Shown here: one piece after another, positions 38,601-47,870 of the stretch
Layout: each line of letters starts with the position of its first letter
Position numbering within the stretch: position 1 is the first letter of the stretch
NCBI GenBank assembly: GCA_938009275.1
Contig: CALLHY010000039.1
Span: 38,260-102,259 of the forward strand
Origin: an uncultured bacterium
Lineage (GTDB): Bacteria > Cloacimonadota > Cloacimonadia > Cloacimonadales > Cloacimonadaceae
Direction of reading: 5' to 3'
DNA length: 64,000 nucleotides
Position numbers and translations under genes: made by a program
Notes under the pieces: generated by a model
The model's database searches: none
Seen by the model: only the letters and a program-made list of their open reading frames with translations
Told to the model about the DNA's origin: nothing

Positions 38601-38624
38601 AAACTATAGTTTGCGTAGATAATA

Positions 38625-38652
38625 AAAAGGCGGAAATCACTTTCCGCCTTTT
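38625..38652. terminator. Bidirectional Rho-independent terminator
   Basis: The perfect 12-bp stem AAAAGGCGGAAA / TTTCCGCCTTTT with a TCAC loop lies between the converging gap and the minus-strand surface protein. It carries T-rich ends in both directions. Confidence 0.88.
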
Positions 38653-38674
38653 CTATTGTGCTTGGTTAATTCAC

Positions 38675-41545
38675 TTACTTCATCAGCATTATCTTGCGGA
38701 CATAGTCCTGATTACCACCGGTCATTCTAAGGGTGTAGATACCGCTGCTGACGCTTTTTCCGCTATTATCTTTACCATTCCAGGTATGTTTGTAATTGCC
38801 TTTGGCATAACCGCCGTTTATCAGCTCACGAACAAGCTGCCCACGGGAGTTATATATTACTATTTTTACGTTAGAATCCTTGGCAACGCCAAAGCTGATG
38901 GTGGTGCTGGGATTGAAGGGATTGGGATATACGCTGTTTATACCTTGTACCACAGGAATGTCGGGGCTGGAGGTTCCCGGCTGGCTATAGCTAATCATTA
39001 CGGGACCATGGTAGTTGTTATTACCTGTTAATTCCTGGCTTTCCAGCCAATAGTAATAGACGCCGGTTTCCAATACACTTGGGTCGGTGAATACATATTG
39101 CTGGGTTTGTGAGGTGTTTGTAGCCGAAATCAGCGCGCTTACAACCGTTGCATGCTGCAGATCGTTGGCTTCGCTTCGATAGATACGATAACCGCTCAGA
39201 TTACTTTCGGTTTGAGTAACCCATCTGAGCTGTACGTAGTTATAGGCGTTTATAGCAGCGCTGAAAGAGCTAAGCTGAACCGGCAGGGTGATATCATCCT
39301 TGCCTATTTTGAATTCAGCCTTGCTTGGTTCAAAGGCATACGCAACGGTTATTGAGCGTGGGTTGCCGGTTGTATATGATATTGTGCTTAGCTTGGTGGA
39401 GCCATAGAACACAGCAGGAGGAACCAATGACCAATCATAATTGTCATCATCAGCACTTAACCAATAGAAGGTGATGGTTTTGGTTCTATTTGCTTCGCTG
39501 GCATCGTTAATCGACCCATTTAAGCTCCATTGTCTGTTCACATAATCGGGCATGTTTACTGGAGTACTTAGGCTTAAGGAGTAATTATCGATGTTATAAC
39601 CAGTTGGAGGAAATTCAATATACTTGATATTGGGTGAATATACGCCATCGGTAACTACTGTGCTGCCAACCCCACCGCTATATGTACCGCTTAACACGCT
39701 TAGCACATTGTTCACCACAATGTTGTTGCTTAGAGTAACATTCGTGGGGTTGTCTATGGTCAGGTTAGCAACTTCGGATGTGAAGTATTCGCCGGTTTCT
39801 TGAGCCGATGTGCCATTGTAGATTAGCTCGGAATAATCTCCAAATACTACGGTGGCGTTCTGCTCCACATAGAAGGTACCTGTTACCATCAGTGTGCCAT
39901 TAACGGTTAAATCGGTGCCAATGCCGTTGCTAACGTCCATTGATGTTCCCAAGGCTATGGTTACTTGTCCGCCTTCGTTAATGGTTGTTGCGTCTATAAT
40001 CACGTGTTGGTTTACAGTAATGGTGTGGGTGTCTAATACAGATATTGTTATGGAATTGGCGCGGTCGGGGGTTACTACAGCGTTACTCCAGTCCACGTTG
40101 TTGGAAGAGTATTCCCAGGAGCTGGTTTGATTCCAGTTGCCTGTTTGCTTGCTGCGGTAATAAAACTCGAATGTAGGGCTGGCAATGAAGAAGGGATAGC
40201 CGTCGTTAATAAGGGCATTAATGTTCCAGATATTGGTGAAGTCCCAGTTGGTGAAGGTGCTTTGGGTCTTCATCTGAGTAGTGGTTTTGCCTGTTCCACC
40301 GGGAGAGGTGCTGAAGTTACTGGTTTGGGTATCCCAGAAGCAATCTTCGCAAGAGCCTGTGGAGTTGGTTCCACCTAAGCCGGGAGGAAGGGATCCCGAT
40401 GTTCTGCCAACCAGACCGCCAATGCCGCCTTCATAGTTTGGCAATGGTGTTCCGGGGGCTATGTTGCGAACTACTGTGCCGGTGGAATAGCTTCTGAATA
40501 TAGCACCACCAATGGTACAACCTGCCACGCCGCCTACACGGTCGCCGCCTGATACTGCGCCGCGGGCAAAGCTGTCCTGTGTCACGCCGTTTTCGTTACA
40601 GCCAACCAGGCCGCCATACTTTATGTTAAAGGGGTTATATATTCCCGATGAGCCTACCGGGTCATTGGGATTGGGGGTGTAGTTTGTAGGATGGGTGGAG
40701 CTTACATCCACTTTTGCCCAGCTTAAGCGGATAACTGGAACACGCTGCTTGGCATTGCTGTTGTTAGCTCCAACCAAGCCGCCGGTAGCACCAAGGCCCT
40801 TAACTGTGGCAGTACCGCCTCCACTTGTGGTGGCATAACACTGCTCTATATAAACAGTGTAAGAACGTGCTGGAGTGGTATTGGGAAGAAGCACCCTACC
40901 CACCAGTGAGCCTGTTCCTCTGCGACCGGTTACATTGGGATTCAGCAGACCAAGCTTTTTTATGTAAACATGAAAGTTATTGGCTGTTGTGCTGCTTCCG
41001 TTGGCAAGGTAGCCAAATAGTCCCACAGCGTCTTCTCCGTCTGAGGGGTAAACGTTATCGGCTGTAGGCGAAGCACCGCGATTTATAAATAGATTACTAA
41101 TAGTTTTATCGTTGCCGTCATAAACCCCATGGAAAGGAGTAGAGGCACTACCAATGGGTTGCCAGCCTTTTGCCGATTCCCACATTTGCAGCCAGTATGC
41201 TCCATTGCTGGGGTTTTCTGAGCTTGTTCCCTGAATGCAGATATAAGTATATTGCACCGAGCCGGGAGTGTATTTAACGTAATCTCCCACAGCATAAGAT
41301 GTGCCAGATGCCCATACACTCACTTTTGCAGGGTCTGTGGCTTCCAGATTCAGGTCTGCCGTTTGACGGTAGTGGCTGCCCAAATAGCTGGTTCCTCTTA
41401 TGCTATTCAGGTGGATAACCGAGGAAATGAGATAAGGGCTGGCGGATGTTCCCGCGCCACCACCAAACTGGGCATAGGCATTGCCGGCAGAGATGGCCAT
41501 TATCAGTAGTAGTATTACAATATGTAAGAATCTGATTCTTTCCAT
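38675..41545 (-). CDS. Secreted GLUG-motif surface protein with type IX-like tail
   Basis: The 956-residue protein has a signal peptide ending NAYAQ. A chitin-binding (CBM5/12)-like stretch WASGTSYAVGDYVKY lies near residue 83. A region at about 150-410 holds GLUG-like repeats (GLFGYLAN, GGLVGANN, YGGLVGCNENG, GGVAGCTIGG, IGGLVGRTSG), usual in bacterial adhesins. The C-terminus has a fibronectin-like unit and the sorting tail YPNPFNPSTTISF ... SSGIYTLRM ... KIMLMK. AAGGAG precedes the start. It is probably a surface adhesin. Confidence 0.88.
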   Translation of the reverse strand: MERIRFLHIVILLLIMAISAGNAYAQFGGGAGTSASPYLISSVIHLNSIRGTSYLGSHYRQTADLNLEATDPAKVSVWASGTSYAVGDYVKYTPGSVQYTYICIQGTSSENPSNGAYWLQMWESAKGWQPIGSASTPFHGVYDGNDKTISNLFINRGASPTADNVYPSDGEDAVGLFGYLANGSSTTANNFHVYIKKLGLLNPNVTGRRGTGSLVGRVLLPNTTPARSYTVYIEQCYATTSGGGTATVKGLGATGGLVGANNSNAKQRVPVIRLSWAKVDVSSTHPTNYTPNPNDPVGSSGIYNPFNIKYGGLVGCNENGVTQDSFARGAVSGGDRVGGVAGCTIGGAIFRSYSTGTVVRNIAPGTPLPNYEGGIGGLVGRTSGSLPPGLGGTNSTGSCEDCFWDTQTSNFSTSPGGTGKTTTQMKTQSTFTNWDFTNIWNINALINDGYPFFIASPTFEFYYRSKQTGNWNQTSSWEYSSNNVDWSNAVVTPDRANSITISVLDTHTITVNQHVIIDATTINEGGQVTIALGTSMDVSNGIGTDLTVNGTLMVTGTFYVEQNATVVFGDYSELIYNGTSAQETGEYFTSEVANLTIDNPTNVTLSNNIVVNNVLSVLSGTYSGGVGSTVVTDGVYSPNIKYIEFPPTGYNIDNYSLSLSTPVNMPDYVNRQWSLNGSINDASEANRTKTITFYWLSADDDNYDWSLVPPAVFYGSTKLSTISYTTGNPRSITVAYAFEPSKAEFKIGKDDITLPVQLSSFSAAINAYNYVQLRWVTQTESNLSGYRIYRSEANDLQHATVVSALISATNTSQTQQYVFTDPSVLETGVYYYWLESQELTGNNNYHGPVMISYSQPGTSSPDIPVVQGINSVYPNPFNPSTTISFGVAKDSNVKIVIYNSRGQLVRELINGGYAKGNYKHTWNGKDNSGKSVSSGIYTLRMTGGNQDYVRKIMLMK

Positions 41546-41694
41546 AATTAAGCTCCTTGTGTTAGTTATTTATCTATAACTGTGTTAATTACACCCTTAA
41601 GCTGAGTGCTTTTCACCATATGGGTCTCAGACGATATGATAAGCAGTTAAGTATGCATGGCAAGCTTTTTTTGCCGATGTCCTAACGAGCAGCA

Positions 41695-41726
41695 CAAAAA
41701 AAAGCCACTCACGTATGAGTGGCTTT
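41695..41726 (-). terminator. Rho-independent terminator of the zinc-ribbon gene
   Basis: The 11-bp stem AAAGCCACTCA / TGAGTGGCTTT with a CGTA loop is followed, read on the minus strand, by eight T residues. It lies just past the stop at 41749. Confidence 0.9.
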
Positions 41727-41748
41727 AACAGACTGTGCTATCTATAGT

Positions 41749-41922
41749 TTAGTAGCGACGTTGAAATCTGTTGCGATTGAACTCGGCTTTTTTGGCTTTG
41801 CGGCAGTCCGGGCAGCGTTGCGGCTCGTTCTGAAGACCTTTTTCTTTGTAGAATTCTTGTTCGCCTTCGGTGAATACGAATTCTTTTGAGCAGTCCTTGC
41901 AAACTAAAGTTTTGTCGGCCAT
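41749..41922 (-). CDS. Small zinc-ribbon protein
   Basis: The true start is the ATG at 41922, with AAGGAG 6 bases upstream; the longer open frame is not supported. The 57-residue product (MADKTLVCKDCSKEF at its start) has two CxxC pairs, Cys8/Cys11 and Cys37/Cys40, with a short EGEQEFYKEKGL helix between them and a basic tail (RNRFQRRY). This matches the probable zinc-ribbon family found alone or beside CpxA-like proteins. It likely binds one zinc and perhaps nucleic acid; the function is unknown. Confidence 0.85.
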   Translation of the reverse strand: MADKTLVCKDCSKEFVFTEGEQEFYKEKGLQNEPQRCPDCRKAKKAEFNRNRFQRRY

Positions 41923-42058
41923 GGGTATCTCCTTATTTTTCGGGATCGAACATTCTGGTGTGAGGCTCTCCCGAAACATAAGGAATAGGCTCAAGGGAAT
42001 GTCTAATCGCATATGGGATCATTTAACTGCGTATCTCATTTTCTGTCAATACATATTT

Positions 42059-43333
42059 TTAGAAACTTGTCTTATCCACGAAATTAAAGCCATCAATAAG
42101 CATGGTTGGCACACATACACTGGATGAAGCAAGTTCTGTGGCACCAAGAGCTAAGATGCGTCGCGTGGCATCGTGAGGTATCTCGTTGAAACGCAGATTA
42201 TTTATTGCATGCTTCACCTTTCCATCCTCAAAATACAATACTCCATCGCGGGTCATTCCGGTAAGTTCACCAGACTTGGCATCCACGGTTCGGATATACC
42301 AGAAGCGGTTTATTATCAGGCCTCGTGGAACCAGCTTCATCATATCCTCCTCGCTGGCATTGCCTCCGGGGATATACACATTGAATACACTGGCAGGCTT
42401 TGCTCCCACCTTTTTTGCCCAATAGCGATTGGTTGGCATATTCTTCAGTACGCCATTTTCCACCCAGGCAATCTCCTCTGAGGGAATCCCTTCGCCATTA
42501 TAAGGCGAGGCGGCAAGCTCGGGGCGATTAAGTGTGGAATACCAGCTAAATTTTTCACCAAAGAACTCTTTGCCAAGCTGATCTGTAAAGGGAGTAAAGC
42601 CTTCATCGCTCTGGCGGCGGTTCATCATCCAGCCCATAAACCACATCAGTTCCTGCAAAGCTCCGGGACGCAAGATTACGGCAATCTTCTGTGGCTCAAA
42701 GCTCTGCATGCCTTCCAGTGACCTTGCCTGTGCCGCCAATCTGCTAAAATCCCGTTCCAGGCTAAAAGGCGCAAAGCGTTTGGCATCATAATCCACCTTG
42801 GTTTCTACGCTGCCTTTCTTCAGTGTCATAGAGTGACCGAAATTGGTAGATTCATTGCTGCCGACAAAGCCGTTTTTGGTGAACATAAAGCTCTGCCCAT
42901 AGTGTTTCTCGGTCATACCGGATACCGTGGCATCAATCGCGTTTGCCTTGTCTATTGCTTGTTGAACAATTTCCACCATTTGTGCAGGTTGCAGGTTTTT
43001 GGTTTCCTCATCGCAGTTATCCACTTTGGGCACGCTTGCCTGCCCGGCAGAAGGCATAAACTCCGGGTCTTCGGGAGCCAGACGGGCAATATCCTCTGCG
43101 GTTTTTAAAAGGTATGCCAGACTTTGCTCATCGTTCTGGTTAATAGTGCAGCTACCAGACCTGGTGCCAAAGGACACATTAAGGCTGATATCCAGTTTTT
43201 CTCCTGCCATGTGCTGAGTTATGCCATTTTGGGCAAAGCGGGTTTGATGGCTATCCCAGTTGCTGATGTGCAGAGAATAATCATCCGTACTGCAATGCTT
43301 CTTTATGTATTCTGCTATTCTTTCGATGTTCAT
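42059..43333 (-). CDS. pmbA: TldE/PmbA-like subunit of the TldD/E metalloprotease
   Basis: The 424-residue protein resembles the PmbA/TldE chain, which pairs with TldD and lacks the zinc motif. Family traits include the early QTRFAQNGITQHM, the segment VILRPGALQELMWFMG and PGGNASEEDM. Known TldD/TldE complexes cut small peptides such as microcin precursors and the CcdA antitoxin. The start overlaps tldD by 4 bases, so the two chains are coupled. Confidence 0.87.
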   Translation of the reverse strand: MNIERIAEYIKKHCSTDDYSLHISNWDSHQTRFAQNGITQHMAGEKLDISLNVSFGTRSGSCTINQNDEQSLAYLLKTAEDIARLAPEDPEFMPSAGQASVPKVDNCDEETKNLQPAQMVEIVQQAIDKANAIDATVSGMTEKHYGQSFMFTKNGFVGSNESTNFGHSMTLKKGSVETKVDYDAKRFAPFSLERDFSRLAAQARSLEGMQSFEPQKIAVILRPGALQELMWFMGWMMNRRQSDEGFTPFTDQLGKEFFGEKFSWYSTLNRPELAASPYNGEGIPSEEIAWVENGVLKNMPTNRYWAKKVGAKPASVFNVYIPGGNASEEDMMKLVPRGLIINRFWYIRTVDAKSGELTGMTRDGVLYFEDGKVKHAINNLRFNEIPHDATRRILALGATELASSSVCVPTMLIDGFNFVDKTSF

Positions 43334-44772
43334 TGGGAACCTCCTACACGGATATTGCGGAATCTTGCAGGCGCAGAGCCGTGGGTCATGCGCGCGCTTT
43401 GGCTGGGCTGTCCCTTTCCGCAGTTCACTACGCCAAAGGGTTGCCAGAAACGCTGATCACAAATGGCATCGCAGCTATTCCAGAATTCCGGATTGCAAGA
43501 TTTGTAGATAACTTTCTTTAGCGGGCGGAACAGCTTACCGTTCTTTATTTCCCAAAAGAAATCGCCGCCAAACTGGAAGTTTACGCGGTGCTGGTCTATA
43601 GAGAAGCTGCCTCTGCCCTGAATATACACGCCATCCTCTGTATCGGCAATCAGCTCACCGGGAGTTAAGGGCTTTGTGCCCGGCAGCAGATACAGATTGG
43701 GGATGCGGTTAATTGGCTGATCGTAGTAATAAGTTGCCCGGTTACATCCGCGGGAGTAGTTCAAGCCTATCTCCATGGCGGTGTCACGCGTGCTGCCATA
43801 TTCGTTCAGGATACCGTCTTTTATTATGTGCCACTTCTGTCCCGGAACACCATCATCGTCAAAACCGTGCGTAGCCAATCCTTCTGACAGGGTGTTATCC
43901 CCTACGAAGTTAACTATCTCACTGCCATAGCGGTAGTTCTTCAGCTTTTCGGGTGTGGCAAATGATATGCCGGCGTAATCAGCTTCCCAGCCCAGCACAC
44001 GGTCGAGTTCGGTGGGGTGTCCAACGCTTTCGTGCATGGTAAGCCCCAGATGATTGGGGTCAAGAATCAGGCTGCGGCGTTCTTCGGGGCCCAGCACATC
44101 GGCTTTTACTTTTATAAGGGCTTCCTCGGCAATCTGTTTGGCTTTGTCTATCAGGTTCAGGCTTTCTATCCATTCCCAGCCCACAGCCCTACCTCCTTCA
44201 TCAAAGGTGCGGCTTTGGCTGTCGCTACCCAAGACTGCCGTCGCGATAATCATGGGGTCTATAAACTGGGTAGTGATGTCCAATCGGGTTCCCAAAGTGC
44301 TGGCAAACAGCTTTTCATCTTTGTGGATCACCAGATAGAACACCGCCTGTTTTATGCCCTCATACGCCATCATGGTGCGGTTAACTTCCATCATCAGTTC
44401 CACCTTTTCGTGCAGGGGAACGTCTAATGATTCTATCTTCACCGGAGTTTTGTAGCTGGCAATGTAGCTACGTTCCGGTGCCAAACGTAGTTTTTTGTTC
44501 TTGTTTACCGAAGCCGAAAGCGCGGCAATCTCCACAGCTTTCTGCACGGTGGCAAGCACAGCTTCGTCGCTGAATACATTGGAATGGGCAAAGCCCCAGG
44601 CTCCATCTTTGAACACACGTATGCCATAGCCATATAAAACTTCGGTATTGGTGTGTTTAAGCGATAGGTTTTGCAGGTATATAACCTGGTCGGTGGTTTT
44701 TTGAATGCGGATATCGGCATATTCTGCCCCAAGGCTTGCCGCTGCATTCATTGCGAGATCGAGGTATTTCAT
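43330..44772 (-). CDS. tldD: TldD-like zinc metalloprotease subunit
   Basis: The start is put at ATG 44772, which has AAGGAG 5 bases before it, giving 480 residues as in E. coli TldD. The zinc motif HESVGH (HExxxH, near residue 246) in LTMHESVGHPTEL is intact. GRGSFSIDQHRVNFQFGG is typical of the C-terminal half. It is the catalytic chain of the TldD/E peptidase. It lies upstream of, and overlaps, the pmbA-like gene. Confidence 0.93.
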   Translation of the reverse strand: MKYLDLAMNAAASLGAEYADIRIQKTTDQVIYLQNLSLKHTNTEVLYGYGIRVFKDGAWGFAHSNVFSDEAVLATVQKAVEIAALSASVNKNKKLRLAPERSYIASYKTPVKIESLDVPLHEKVELMMEVNRTMMAYEGIKQAVFYLVIHKDEKLFASTLGTRLDITTQFIDPMIIATAVLGSDSQSRTFDEGGRAVGWEWIESLNLIDKAKQIAEEALIKVKADVLGPEERRSLILDPNHLGLTMHESVGHPTELDRVLGWEADYAGISFATPEKLKNYRYGSEIVNFVGDNTLSEGLATHGFDDDGVPGQKWHIIKDGILNEYGSTRDTAMEIGLNYSRGCNRATYYYDQPINRIPNLYLLPGTKPLTPGELIADTEDGVYIQGRGSFSIDQHRVNFQFGGDFFWEIKNGKLFRPLKKVIYKSCNPEFWNSCDAICDQRFWQPFGVVNCGKGQPSQSARMTHGSAPARFRNIRVGGSQ

Positions 44773-44795
44773 ATCGTCTCCTTTTGGTATTATCT

Positions 44796-45089
44796 TCAAA
44801 GCATATTAAGGGCACTAACTATCATACCGGTGAATTGTCCGATCAGGATGGCGGTTATCACACTCCATGATGCGGCAATGATTAGAAAAGCACGGGCAAA
44901 ATTGCGCCGGTTGGGATTGTCGGTATTGCCAAATGCCCAGATTAGCATCACGATTATGTTGGCAAGCGGGAGTATGCAGATAACCATCACTATTACCCAA
45001 TCCATCAGGCTCATCACCGGGGCAATGTCACTATCCGGGATTATGTGCGTGCTGTTGCTGCTTTCTGAAAACCTGTAATTGTCATCCAT
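44796..45089 (-). CDS. Small membrane protein of unknown function
   Basis: The start is set at ATG 45089 because AAGGAG lies 5 bases upstream; 97 residues result. A polar N-terminus is followed by two hydrophobic spans (VIVMVICILPLANIIVMLIWAF-like region and AFLIIAASWSVITAILIG), with a basic loop (NPNRRNFAR) between them. The layout is like small DUF4190/DUF805-type proteins, but I cannot assign a family. It lies 23 bases before tldD and may share its message. Confidence 0.65.
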   Translation of the reverse strand: MDDNYRFSESSNSTHIIPDSDIAPVMSLMDWVIVMVICILPLANIIVMLIWAFGNTDNPNRRNFARAFLIIAASWSVITAILIGQFTGMIVSALNML

Positions 45090-45186
45090 TACGGCTCCTT
45101 GTTCACAAATGTCCCTCACTAAACATCCTGAACACTGGATAATGCATGCCGTTTTTTAGTCAAGCTTTTATGTTGGAGTGCAGACG

Positions 45187-45318
45187 TGCTGGGGTGCTGG
45201 TGTGCTGGTGAGCTGGGGTACTGGGGTGCTGGTGTGCTGGTGTGCTGGGGTACTGGGGTAACGCAGCTTTCTATAGCTACGAGAACGTGGAAGAGTGGAA
45301 AAGTGGAAAAGTGAAACA
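45187..45318. repeat. Two 8-bp tandem arrays (TGCTGGKG x9 and GTGGAAAA x4)
   Basis: The first array at 45187-45258 is nine 8-mers: TGCTGGGG, TGCTGGTG (x2), AGCTGGGG, TACTGGGG, TGCTGGTG (x2), TGCTGGGG, TACTGGGG. It is G-rich, with many GG/GGGG runs on the plus strand that could form quadruplexes. The second at 45287-45318 is GTGGAAGA, GTGGAAAA (x2), GTGAAACA, the reverse complement type of the ACTCTTCC array at 8301. No gene is seen. Confidence 0.9.
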
Positions 45319-45332
45319 TGAGTGATATTCTT

Positions 45333-46331
45333 GTTTGACCCCTAAACGACACATCGTAAATGCAACTCTATCTAGAATCAATACTACTTTCTCTACACAA
45401 GCCAGACCACTAGAGTCTTACTATTGTCGTTTCGGGGTCAAAACAAAGAAAGCAGGTAGCACGACGAGTTCTGATTTACTACATCAATTGGTTAACACAC
45501 TGAGTAGGCAACTCATGCTTTTGTTCGTCCATGTTTTAACTCACAATTTGCTAATAGGATATTGGTTTGTAGCCCGGTGGCATAGCTTGTAATGCATTGT
45601 AACTCTAAAGTGCGAAAGCAGGAGCAAATTGAAAGTCAAAACGCCGCATAGTTTTGACCCCAAAACGACACATCGAATATGCAACTCACTTTCCTATCAG
45701 ATGTTTTGACCCCAAAACGACACAGTGTAAATGCAACTATTTCTGAAACAATGCTGCGTTCTCTACGCAAGCCAGACCACTATGAAGCTTACTAATGTCG
45801 TTTCGGGGTTAAAACAAAGAAAGCAGGATACTAACGAGTTTAGTTTTACTACTTCATTTGCTTAACGCACTGAGTAGGCAACTCATGCTTTTGTTCGTCC
45901 ATGTTTTAACTCACAATTTGCTAATAGGATATTGGTTTGTAGCCCGTTGCATCACTTGTAATGCGTGGAAGCTCCACAGTACGATGGCAAGTGCAAATTG
46001 AAAGTCAAAACGCACCAAGGTTTTGACCCCTAAACGGCACCTATAAAATGCAACTCAATCTGCAATCAATACTGCTATCTCTACGCAAGCCAGACCACTA
46101 TGAATCTTACTATTGTCGTTTCAGGGTTAAAACGAAGATAGCAGGTAACACAACGAGCTCAGTTTTACTACTTCATTTGGTTAACACACAGCACAGCAAC
46201 TCTTGCTATTGTTTGTTCATGTTTTAACTCACAATTTGCTAATGGGATAATGCTTTGTTGCTCAGTTGCATGTCTTGTAGTGCGTTGTAGCTCTGGAGGA
46301 TGTCGGCAGGGGCAAATTGAAAGACAAAACG
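45333..46331. repeat. Tandem ~315-bp non-coding repeat, three full copies and one partial
   Basis: Copies start at 45333 (about 318 bp), 45651 (first 52 bp only), 45703 (317 bp) and 46020 (about 312 bp). Each opens with GTTTTGACCCCWAAACGACA, carries the near reverse complement TGTCGTTTCGGGGTYAAAAC about 93 bases in (45425-45444, 45796-45815, 46114-46133), and ends with GAAAGTCAAAAC. The first and third copies share a run of over 75 identical bases (for example CTGAGTAGGCAACTCATG). No reading frame is kept across copies. The array ends about 115 bases before ssnA. Confidence 0.92.
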
Positions 46332-46383
46332 AAGAGAGTATAACATCTCTTAATTAATGCAGGTATAAGAGTTTTTTTTCTCA

Positions 46384-46412
46384 TTGACAAATATCCGCAT
46401 CTTCCTTTTACT
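46384..46412 (+). promoter_or_regulatory. Putative promoter of the ssnA operon
   Basis: TTGACA at 46384-46389, a 17-base spacer, then TTTACT at 46407-46412 (4 of 6 consensus bases). AAGGAG at 46435 is the ribosome site of ssnA. The promoter lies just after the ~315-bp repeat array. Confidence 0.45.
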
Positions 46413-46446
46413 TGAACCCCCTATATGAAACGATAAGGAGTAAATA

Positions 46447-47775
46447 ATGAATAGATACATACTTCACGGTGGACTAATCTTAAGCTTTGATGCCGCAAAT
46501 CCGGTGTTAACCGATGTGGCAATTCTGTTGGAAGATGGAAAAGTAAAGCAAATAGCTCCGCTGGATGCCTTTAGCAGCATGGAGTGCGAACGCATAGACG
46601 TAGATGGCAAAATAATAATGCCAGGGCTGATAAATGCCCATCACCACTTTTATTCCACATTGGTTACCGGTCTTGGCAAGGCTGCGCCTTCCAAGGACTT
46701 CAATGAAGTACTGAACAATTTGTGGTGGCGTTTGGACAAAAAGCTGCTTGCCGAGGATAACTACATTAGTGCCCTTATTTCGGCATTAACAGCTATCCGC
46801 AAGGGCACCACCACAATTATCGATCACCATGCCTCGCCATTTTCCGCCAAAGGCTCTTTGCATCAAGTGGCAACAGCGGTGAAAGAAGCGGGAATCAGAG
46901 CCAGCTTATGCTATGAGATATCCGACAGGGATGGTGAAGCAGTTTGCCAGGAGGGCATAGAAGAAAATGCCGAATGGATAAAAGCCTGTAATGCCAATCC
47001 CGATGAGCAGTTAAAAGGTTTATTCGGTATGCACGCAGCCTTCACCCTTGGCGACAAAAGCCTTGGCAAGATTAGCGAGCAAGTGCAAAGCCTGAAATGT
47101 GGAACTCATATCCACGCAGCCGAAGCGGAATCTGACCAACGCTATAACATCGAGCACTACGGCAAGCGCGTGGTGGAAAGGCTTAATGACTTTGGCTTGA
47201 TAAATGCCAATAGCATCCTGGCGCATGGAGTGCATCTGAACCCCAAAGAAATGATGCTGGTGGCGGAAAAGGGTGCGGCGATAGTAACCAATCCGCAGAG
47301 TAACCTGAATAACGCTGTGGGCATTGCCGATGTTTGCAAGATGACAGAGCTTGGGATCACCGTGGGCCTGGGCACCGATGCCATGACAGTGAATATGCTG
47401 GAAGAGCTGCGCGTTGGTCTTTGGGCTCAGCACCTAAAGCAAAATGACCCCTCCAAAGGCTTTATGGAGATTGCCAATACCCTGCTAAAGAACAATCCGG
47501 CAATCGCGCAGAAGTATTGGGGAGCCGGGCATGGAACCATTGCTGAAGGCAGCCCGGCAGACATTATTGTGGTGGATTACGATCCTCACACGCCGCTGGA
47601 TGCCAATACCTGGATGGGACACGTGATATTTGGGCTTTCTCAAGCCAGGGTTGATGCCACCATCTGCGCTGGTAAGGTGCTGATGTGGGATGGTGAACTG
47701 CTATTGGATATTGATGAACAGGCTATTATGGCGCGTTCCCGCGAGCTTGCCGCTGCTCTGTGGGATAGATTTTAA
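46447..47775 (+). CDS. ssnA: Putative aminohydrolase SsnA
   Basis: The 442-residue amidohydrolase-superfamily protein has the metal motif PGLINAHHHFYS (His65-67), DHHASP near 132 and GLGTDAMTVNMLEELR near 315. The overall sequence fits SsnA, a marker of selenium-dependent molybdenum hydroxylase loci and of the anaerobic purine/urate cluster of gut bacteria. The likely reaction is deamination or ring hydrolysis of a purine-derived compound, but its exact substrate is not settled. It heads a run of ten same-strand genes. AAGGAG lies 6 bases before the ATG. Confidence 0.92.
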   Translation: MNRYILHGGLILSFDAANPVLTDVAILLEDGKVKQIAPLDAFSSMECERIDVDGKIIMPGLINAHHHFYSTLVTGLGKAAPSKDFNEVLNNLWWRLDKKLLAEDNYISALISALTAIRKGTTTIIDHHASPFSAKGSLHQVATAVKEAGIRASLCYEISDRDGEAVCQEGIEENAEWIKACNANPDEQLKGLFGMHAAFTLGDKSLGKISEQVQSLKCGTHIHAAEAESDQRYNIEHYGKRVVERLNDFGLINANSILAHGVHLNPKEMMLVAEKGAAIVTNPQSNLNNAVGIADVCKMTELGITVGLGTDAMTVNMLEELRVGLWAQHLKQNDPSKGFMEIANTLLKNNPAIAQKYWGAGHGTIAEGSPADIIVVDYDPHTPLDANTWMGHVIFGLSQARVDATICAGKVLMWDGELLLDIDEQAIMARSRELAAALWDRF

Positions 47776-47779
47776 TTAG

Positions 47780-47847
47780 GTGACAAAGTGACATAGTGAA
47801 GATGTGATGATGTGGCTGGCTTACACCAGCACGCCAGAACTCCAGCA
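47780..47847. repeat. 8-bp phased arrays between ssnA and ygeY
   Basis: GTGACAAA, GTGACATA, GTGAAGAT, GTGATGAT, GTGGCTGG (47780-47819) keep the 8-base step. CACCAGCA, CGCCAGAA, CTCCAGCA (47824-47847) are members of the CCAGCA family seen at 34431 and 63865. Confidence 0.75.
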
Positions 47848-47870
47848 CCAAATGATATAAGGAGACGAAC

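Noticed and set aside
45335..45592. 85-codon ORF inside the first ~315-bp repeat
   Set aside because: The frame is not kept in the other two copies and has no ribosome site; the region behaves as non-coding.
45333..46331. Possible CRISPR array in the repeat region
   Set aside because: Repeat units are about 315 bp with diverged content throughout, there are no short identical repeats with unique spacers of equal size, and no cas gene is in the window.
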